Shown one piece after another: positions 58,691 to 64,000 of a DNA stretch of 64,000 nt. This DNA comes from Antilocapra americana. Lineage: Eukaryota; Chordata; Mammalia; Artiodactyla; Antilocapridae. The first letter of the stretch is position 1. Every line of letters begins with the position of its first letter. Location of the stretch: assembly GCA_007570785.1 (NCBI GenBank), contig ML662445.1:850063-914062 (forward strand), read 5' to 3'. The translations under genes were made by a program, and so were the position numbers. The notes beneath the pieces are model-generated. The model worked only from the letters and a program-made list of their open reading frames with translations, did not search any database and was not told the DNA's origin.

Positions 58691-58772
58691 AGTCCCCGGA
58701 TATGACCAGTGCACAGTCATGTTTCCTTCGAAAGGCGTTCAGCTCCAGGTGGGCTTCTCCCCGGCTGGTCAC
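58683..58772 (-). CDS. ATP9B: ATP9B exon, P/N domain
   Basis: 90 nt, 30 codons. It opens after CGTGGAG with GTG ACC AGC and ends TCA CTG GAG|GTGAGG. It encodes [20 protein letters not shown] and [10 protein letters not shown], matching human ATP9B. ISGDSLE is the conserved beta-strand before the P-domain core. Its 5' splice site is the last unit of a tandem array. Confidence 0.96.
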
Positions 58773-59189
58773 CTCCACGAAAGGGGAGAAAGGCCCAGTC
58801 AGCATGATGGAGCTTCAGACACAACAAACGCTGTAACAAACTGTCCTCCAAATCTCTTCTGCAGTATTGGCAGTAAACACCTACTTATTTAATACCAGTT
58901 GTTTCCCAGTTTATGGCAACTCAGAGCAGGAGATGCACTGGGAAGTGCAGGGCAAGCACTACACCCGCAGTGAGATGAGGGGACCAAGAGGAGGGCCACC
59001 GGCCCGAGGGCCCTTGTGACTTAAGAAGAGGGGGGCAGCCTGCCCTGCGAGCGCTCACGAGCATGCGGGTGAGAGAGTGCAGCAGCCACGGACAGACGCG
59101 TACAGTCCTGGGGCTGGGCTTCGGTGGGTGTGCACACAGCTGGGGAGGACCAGCAGGGGGTGGGGGACAGAAGGACCGCCTACAGACGC

Positions 59190-59930
59190 CTCATTCCTAA
59201 CAAGGCAAGTGACAAAACGCTCATTTTGTCATGCGTTTCAACGTCTTGTGTAGTTCAGGCCAGCTAATTATCTGGGGGATTAAATGATGCAAACTCGAGC
59301 CATAATCTCAAAATACCATTAATTTTTAGGATGCAAACATTTCAGAAGCCAACACACCAGTTTTTGACATTCTTTCTGTGGAGATTTTATGGGGCATAAA
59401 ATAAATGATCTATTACAGGACTAAAAGTTTCACGTGTTCCAAATTAATCCCAGACTCATCTTTAAGTAGGTAGTTTTTATTGTGGAGATTTTATTTGTGG
59501 GGCTATAACACTGAAAAGTCAACAAAAATTGATCTGAAGTTTTATCAGAATCATTAATAATTTAATTGCAAATAGTAGTCTGCAGGGCCTAATTTGTGAT
59601 TCTGATGCTTTGAGATAAACGACATTTACATGTAAATTATATTCAAATCACTATTTCTGTAGGTGTAAGTGCTTCATTTGGAAGACAGACACACACCATG
59701 TCTGCTCAGCCACCATCAATCAAGACCCAGGAAACTTTTATTTTTTGTTTGAATATATCATCATAAGTAATAGATACAGTAAACACATAAATTTAGATCA
59801 TTTCTATTAATTCCCTTTGATCTAATTAAGGGAGAACATTTAATCTGAAGATGGCATTAGATTAAAAACACGTCTACTTTGCATTTACAGCTTGTCTCAC
59901 AAAAGCGGCCTCTGGACCACATGTAACGTG
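59190..59930. promoter_or_regulatory. candidate conserved noncoding element in ATP9B intron
   Basis: About 740 bp of AT-rich, CpG-poor unique sequence with many homeodomain-type cores (CTAATTATC near 59265, ATTAATTTTTAGG near 59318, AATAATTTAATTGC near 59553, CTAATTAAGG near 59822) and no recognisable transposon. It also contains a direct repeat TGTGGAGATTTTAT (59378 and 59480). Resembles vertebrate developmental enhancers; the role is inference. Confidence 0.35.
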
Positions 59931-59951
59931 TATGACTAAGAGACAGACATT

Positions 59952-60069
59952 ATTATTTCTTGGCTGTGCCATACAGCTTGTGGGATCTTAGTTTCCGGGC
60001 CAGGGACTGAACCCAAGGCCTTGGGAGTGAAAGCACCAAGTCCTAACCACTGGCCCATCAGGGAACTGT
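59952..60069 (-). mobile_element. CHR-type SINE fragment, inverted
   Basis: Plus strand: TTATTTCTTGGCTGTGCCAT, TTGTGGGATCTTAGTTTCCG, GGCCAGGGACTGAACCCAAG, AAGCACCAAGTCCTAACCAC, CATCAGGGAACTG. Reverse complement of the CHR SINE 5' half. Confidence 0.9.
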
Positions 60070-60398
60070 AATTTTTTAAATCACTTCACACTTTTATAAA
60101 TCGAATGGAAAGTGATGACAGTGTGTCTATTTTAAAATAGATATTTAGTTGTTAATAATTCTAATAGTACTACAGGAAAATACTCTTGAATGTATATTTT
60201 GTTTCACTCTATCAAAAGCAGCTTTTTGATCACATTAATATATGTAACTAATAGAAATCTCTTTTAACATTTATAAATGGAGCAAGGAAATTATTTCTCT
60301 TTTTAAATAGGTATCTAGTAATTAGTTTACATTCTCACAAAACCAGTGAATTTTAATCCAAAACATTTAAAATTCAAAGGGATGCAGACGTAACTCAC

Positions 60399-60497
60399 CG
60401 GCCTGAAAACATGTGTGTCCTGTGTCCGAGACACCAGGTGAGAACTCTTGGCGATGCACGTGGCGGTCTCCAGTTTGTCACCTGTCAGCATCCATAT
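60399..60497 (-). CDS. ATP9B: ATP9B exon with TGDK motif
   Basis: 99 nt, 33 codons. It opens after TCCTAG with ATA TGG ATG CTG and ends TTC AGG CCG|GTGAGT. It encodes [20 protein letters not shown] and [19 protein letters not shown] is the invariant P-type ATPase motif that positions ATP for transfer to the catalytic Asp. Near its end DTHVFRP differs from recalled human DIHIFRQ at three positions, the least conserved stretch of the visible protein. Confidence 0.95.
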
Positions 60498-60554
60498 CTA
60501 GGAAACAGTCCACGTCGGTGAGCCCCAGCCCGGGCACAGGTTCACCTCTCAAGT

Positions 60555-60975
60555 CTCTACCCTCGGATAGACACCTGCGCCTACAGCGTCACTATGCACA
60601 ACAGCCGACCGTGAAGCGGGGCAAGAGTCCACGGACGGAAGGTGGAGAGACCCAGTGTGGTCCCTCCCCACAGGGCAGGCGGGTCCGGCCCCTGTGACAA
60701 TGGGGCGAACCTCGAGGACACAGTGCTGAGTGAAACACACCGGCTGCCTAGGGCAAACACTGCCTGATCCCGCCTAAATGCGGCCCCTGGAGGAGGCGGA
60801 CTCATGGAGACCACGGGGACCGGCAAGTGCCGGGGCCGTGGGAGGGAGAGCCGGCTGCTCAGGGACAGCTCCATCTCAACAACATGGCGAGTGTGGGCAG
60901 GCGGCGGCGGCGGCAGGGCAACATCAGTGTGCCCAGTGGCACTGCACCCGCGCACTGAGACTGTGAAGATGGACT
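60555..60975 (+). mobile_element. old L1 remnant, GC-shifted
   Basis: Underlying L1 3' text is recognisable despite heavy substitution: CACTATGCACAACAGCCGAC, GTCCACGGACGGAAGG, CCTCGAGGACACAGTGCTGA, GTGAAACACACCGGC, CTGCCTGATCCCGCCTAAAT, CATGGAGACCACGG. The copy is much more GC-rich than the usual family sequence. Confidence 0.6.
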
Positions 60976-61261
60976 AGAAACGTCTCAGACGACATGCTGA
61001 TGGGAGCAGCAAGAGCAGAGCAACGTTCAGACGCGCAGCTAGGGCCGGGGAAGGGGAAGGACTGGGGCGGGAGCCTCGTGGCCGAGGGACCACAGGGCTG
61101 AGGGGCTGCAGAGCTGAGGACCGGAGATTCCTGTTTGACCTGTGAGCTTCTCAGTTGAAAGCTGGGGTTCAAGATGGCTAGATGGACAGTGGTTAAGCCA
61201 GAAGTTGTTTGTGTCAAATAAGGCATGTTGAATAAGACCACGAAAAATAACAAGATCTAGC

Positions 61262-61392
61262 CCATTTTTTATTGTTGTTATTTTACTTAATTTTTACCGT
61301 GGCTTGTGGGATCTCAGTTCCCCAACTAGGGACTAAACTTGGGCCGTGGAAGCCCAGAATCCTAACCACTAGGCGACCAAGGAACTCCTGAG
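61262..61392 (-). mobile_element. CHR-type SINE fragment, inverted
   Basis: Plus strand: TTTTTTATTGTTGTTATTTT, GGCTTGTGGGATCTCAGTTC, CCCAACTAGGGACTAAACTT, GGAAGCCCAGAATCCTAACC, GACCAAGGAACTCC. CHR SINE 5' half on the minus strand. Confidence 0.9.
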
Positions 61393-62644
61393 ACCACTCT
61401 TACACACACAGGCACGTATTAGCGTGTAAATCTCCCTGGCCTGAAAAGAGAGCCAAAATCAGCACGCGTTACACATACCAGTTTATACATCCTTTCCGTA
61501 ACATCAGCAGCTTCTACCATCTGAATTTTTCAGTGTTTTATGCATCATACAGAAGCACGGATTTTGGGGGCGCAGGACACAAACTTACATGGTGTACTGG
61601 CTCTCTGCTCAGCGGCTCTTTTCAGTGTCTGAGGATTTGTGTTTTTTATTTCCGTTACACATTTACATTCACTTTACTGAGCCGAGATCTAAGACTATGA
61701 CACCTCATTGTGACAAGGTTGGAAACAAGCCACAGAGCAAGAGCCCCCGCCACCAACAATCCGTTGACGTGACCCGCGAGTGCCATCACTCAGGCTGAGG
61801 ATGGGCTGGAACTGCACCCTTCCACAGGAAGGGGACAGCAGGGTCTGCGTCTTTAGCTGGAAAAAGGGAAGGACCCAGGGCAGAACTTTACCGAGCACTT
61901 CTCCAGTGCTCAGTAAGCAGCTACTGCAGACACCCACATGTCTACACAAGACGCATGTGCTGCTTGGCTCGCCGCCCACCCAGGATGACACCCGACAGCT
62001 GGACTGGGCAAAGCTCATGAAGAAACATGGTGAACGGGCAGGCTGTCCGCTCTAACCCGTCTCGCGTCTCCACCCAACTTCCTGGCCGGACAGACTGAAG
62101 TCGGCTCAATGCCTGGAGTCCGAGCCGCTGTCTTTAATTCTGACTCCCACCTGGACAGCAACTCGGACCCCTGCGGTGGCCCCACAGTGCCCTCCAACGG
62201 CAGGGAATCTCCTGTATCCTATGCTGTCACGGCACCTTCATCTAGGTGTGCCAAGGGCACTGTTACCTGAAGCTGGCACAGCTTTGTGTCCTAACATTTC
62301 CCCCTAGTTTGCTCTCTGTTAAAGCAAGACACGAGTGTTTCTTTTCAGTAAAATTCTCCTAAGTGGAGGGCCTGTTCTGAGGCAGCATGTTTCCTGCCCC
62401 CTATAACTGCACTTCAGCTTCAGTGAGAGCACAGAAGGCAAGAAAACAAACTAAAACTTACACCCAAAGCCCTCATCTCTCCAAACCCAAAGAGGACAAA
62501 CCACTGGGAAGCCAGCAGGTCCGTGGAGCAGCAGGCAGCATCATGTAGTTTATGGGAAACATCTAAAGTGGGTACAGGCTGTGGTGCAGGCAGCTCAGGC
62601 CGGACCAGGGGGCAACCAGCCGGTCCTGGGAGTGCCTGTGAGCT

Positions 62645-62660
62645 GGGGGGGGGGGGGGGG
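62645..62660. repeat. G16 homopolymer
   Basis: Sixteen consecutive G residues inside an ATP9B intron. Length is likely unreliable in sequencing. Confidence 0.95.
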
Positions 62661-62788
62661 CGTGGCGCAGCCTGCACCTCTCCGGACGGGTGTCCAGCTG
62701 CGGACACGGAGGCGTCCGGAGGTGCTGGTTCCTTCTCCGAGGGTCATGCAGAGACCTCTGCTTACAGACCCTCCCACGCTCCGTCTTG

Positions 62789-63168
62789 AGTTCCAAGGAA
62801 CCACCCCCGGGGCAGGGTACCTGGTTTCAGGGGACCACCTCTGGGGGATGGGGTACTGAGTTCCAGGGGACCACCTCTGGGGGATGGGGTACCTAGTTCC
62901 AGGGGACCACTCCTGGGGTGGGGTACTGAGTTCCAGGGAACCACTCCTAGGGCAGGGTAGATGGTTTCAGGGGACCACCTCTGGGGGATGGGGTACTTGG
63001 TTTCTGGGGACCACCTCTGGGGGACAGAGTACCGAGTTCCAGGGGACCATCTCTGGGGGATGGGGTACCTGGTTCCAGGGAACCACTCCTGGGGTGGCAT
63101 AAGGAGTTCCAGGGACCACTTCCAGGGTAGGGTACCTGGTTTCAGGGGCCCACTCCCGGGGCCGTACC
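62789..63168. repeat. ATP9B: minisatellite ending in an exon 5' splice site
   Basis: Eleven tandem copies of a 34-36-bp unit beginning GTTCCAGGGGACCACYYCTG and ending in GGGGTACCTG or variants. The eleventh copy ends in GCCGTACCTT, whose CCTT/GTAC boundary is the real donor AAG|GTACGG of exon 63168-63338. Several upstream copies end GTACCTG, giving CAG|GTACCC on the minus strand. Confidence 0.93.
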
Positions 63169-63338
63169 TTGATGCCCGCATTGCGCAGCATCTCCAGGGT
63201 GGGCCTCACGTCCGCCTGCAGCTGGTCCTCCACGCCTGTCAGGCACAGCAGCTCCATCTCCCGCTCTAGGCTCTCCACTACTGCGGCCACCTTGAGCGTC
63301 CGGTCGTGGATGCTCAGCTTGGCCTGGTTGTACCGGCT
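63168..63338 (-). CDS. ATP9B: ATP9B exon, N/P domain linker
   Basis: 171 nt, 57 codons. It opens after CCTCAG with AGC CGG TAC and ends GGC ATC AAG|GTACGG. It encodes [40 protein letters not shown] and [30 protein letters not shown] is the conserved P4-ATPase segment (LLGATAIEDKLQ type) re-entering the P domain. The intron to the upstream exon is only 100 bp. Confidence 0.97.
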
Positions 63339-63438
63339 CTGAGGACGATGGGCGGTGCTGTGAGTTACGCTGGAGCGACTGAGGCCGGACGCCCTGCCCA
63401 CCTGGCGACGGTGGCCCCAGCGGAGGCTGCCTGCTCAC

Positions 63439-63522
63439 CTCGAAGTCCTGGTACTGCTCCTCGGTGAGTGCCCTCTTGGCCACCACGAGCGTGCGCAGGC
63501 CTTCGCGGGCCATGTTTCCACA
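63439..63522 (-). CDS. ATP9B: ATP9B exon, most upstream in window
   Basis: 84 nt, 28 codons. It opens after CTCCCAG with TGT GGA AAC ATG and ends GAC TTC GAG|GTGAGC. It encodes [20 protein letters not shown] and EEQYQDFE. The [11 protein letters not shown] segment is a signature of the nucleotide-binding domain of P4-ATPases. From here to the stop the reading frame is 460 residues over 12 exons, each in phase. Confidence 0.97.
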
Positions 63523-64000
63523 CTGGGAGAGCACAGGCAGGTCACAGGCTCGCCACGGGCTCAGCCACCTCCCCCCGGGGTCACTGTCACGGCCTCCCCC
63601 GCGAGTGGGGAGCGGAGAGGCATGGGAGAAGGAGCTGCCCCCAGAGCCCCCAGCGCGGTCCATGGAGGAGGTGCTCACGGGGCAGGCCTCAGGCCATCGC
63701 CCTTTCCACTGCACGAGGGCAAGTGTTGGTGGTGGTGTTTTTCAAGTTTGGGGAAAAAGTTTATGACCAAAATTCCACCTGGGTGCTTCCCTGACACAGA
63801 GCAGCCCCTGCAAACTCAGGCTCCAAAAACCTGTGGGCTTTTGAATAAACCAGAAGGCTTTCAGCCAGCAACAGTACTACAACAAAGACGCGGGTGGGGG
63901 TCGAAAGAAGTGCCCACGGAAGAAACTACAATGTTGGAAATAAACGCATAAAGGATTTTTAATAAAGTTATCTTTGTGAAAAACAATCTGACACTATCTG
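63523..64000 (-). other. ATP9B: ATP9B intron (partial)
   Basis: Intron upstream of exon 63439-63522, running off the right edge. The next upstream exon (human ending QYNDWLEEE) was looked for and is not present. Nothing else recognised; the last 250 bp are AT-richer. Confidence 0.8.

Larger units (their letters stand above)
58773..60398 (-). other. ATP9B: ATP9B intron with AT-rich conserved-looking block
   Basis: Intron of about 1.6 kb. Positions 59190-59930 are strikingly AT-rich and repeat-free compared with surrounding DNA; an inverted CHR SINE follows at 59952-60069, and AT-rich sequence continues to the acceptor. No exon found. Confidence 0.8.
60498..63167 (-). other. ATP9B: ATP9B intron
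   Basis: Intron of about 2.7 kb. It contains an L1-like remnant (60555-60975), an inverted CHR SINE (61262-61392), a G16 homopolymer at 62645-62660 and the 11-copy array at 62789-63168 that ends in the splice donor. No exon recognised between. Confidence 0.85.

Overview
The window is nuclear DNA from a pecoran ruminant, probably a bovid. Two observations support this. Dispersed copies of the ruminant Bov-tA SINE family occur at about 10380, 15111, 29095 and 41409, next to CHR-type tRNA-derived SINEs (18768, 19858, 20437, 59952, 61262) known from whales, hippos and ruminants. The spliced proteins also closely match mammalian NFATC1 and ATP9B. These two genes are neighbours on human 18q23; the cattle equivalent is chromosome 24 (synteny recalled, not computed). 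Species-level assignment is not possible by eye. Most long open frames in the window are GC-rich or minisatellite artefacts, not genes.

Both genes are on the minus strand. From high to low coordinate: the last 12 coding exons of ATP9B (63522 down to 50258, poly(A) signal near 49882), an intergenic stretch of about 11 kb, then the 5' part of NFATC1 (38037 down to 729). NFATC1 shows both alternative first exons, 1A (start codon 38037) and 1B (start codon 33407), and exons 2 to 5. The rest of NFATC1 lies beyond base 1. The rest of ATP9B lies beyond base 64000. Every exon boundary given was read from AG/GT signals and checked for phase: the 12 ATP9B exons sum to 1383 nt (460 residues plus stop) and NFATC1 1A+2+3+4+5 sums to 1735 nt (578 residues plus one base), with no internal stop.

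NFATC1 is the calcineurin-controlled Rel-family transcription factor. The window encodes its alternative N termini, the full regulatory region (calcineurin docking sites, serine-rich region, SP repeats, NLS) and most of the N-terminal half of the Rel homology region. The two first exons sit in strong CpG islands with distinct promoter sequence. The distal one (P1) has a TATA-like element, NFAT cores, a CRE-like site and a perfect kappa-B palindrome. The proximal one (P2) has a degenerate GGGTC array, a palindromic forkhead site and a TATA-like element. ATP9B is a P4-type ATPase (Neo1-like) of the trans-Golgi. The window encodes the end of its P domain (TGDK and GDGGND motifs) and transmembrane segments 5 to 10.

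The region is unusually rich in GC-rich minisatellites, which may fit a subtelomeric location. The most interesting pattern is in ATP9B: in two different introns a tandem array ends exactly in the functional 5' splice site of an exon, so the upstream copies are decoy or decayed splice donors (58352-58690 and 62789-63168). A third array, in the last ATP9B intron, is open in all six frames and continues the frame of the preceding exon for about 450 codons. A 100-N gap at 19596-19695 is flanked by the same sequence on both sides and is probably an assembly artefact.
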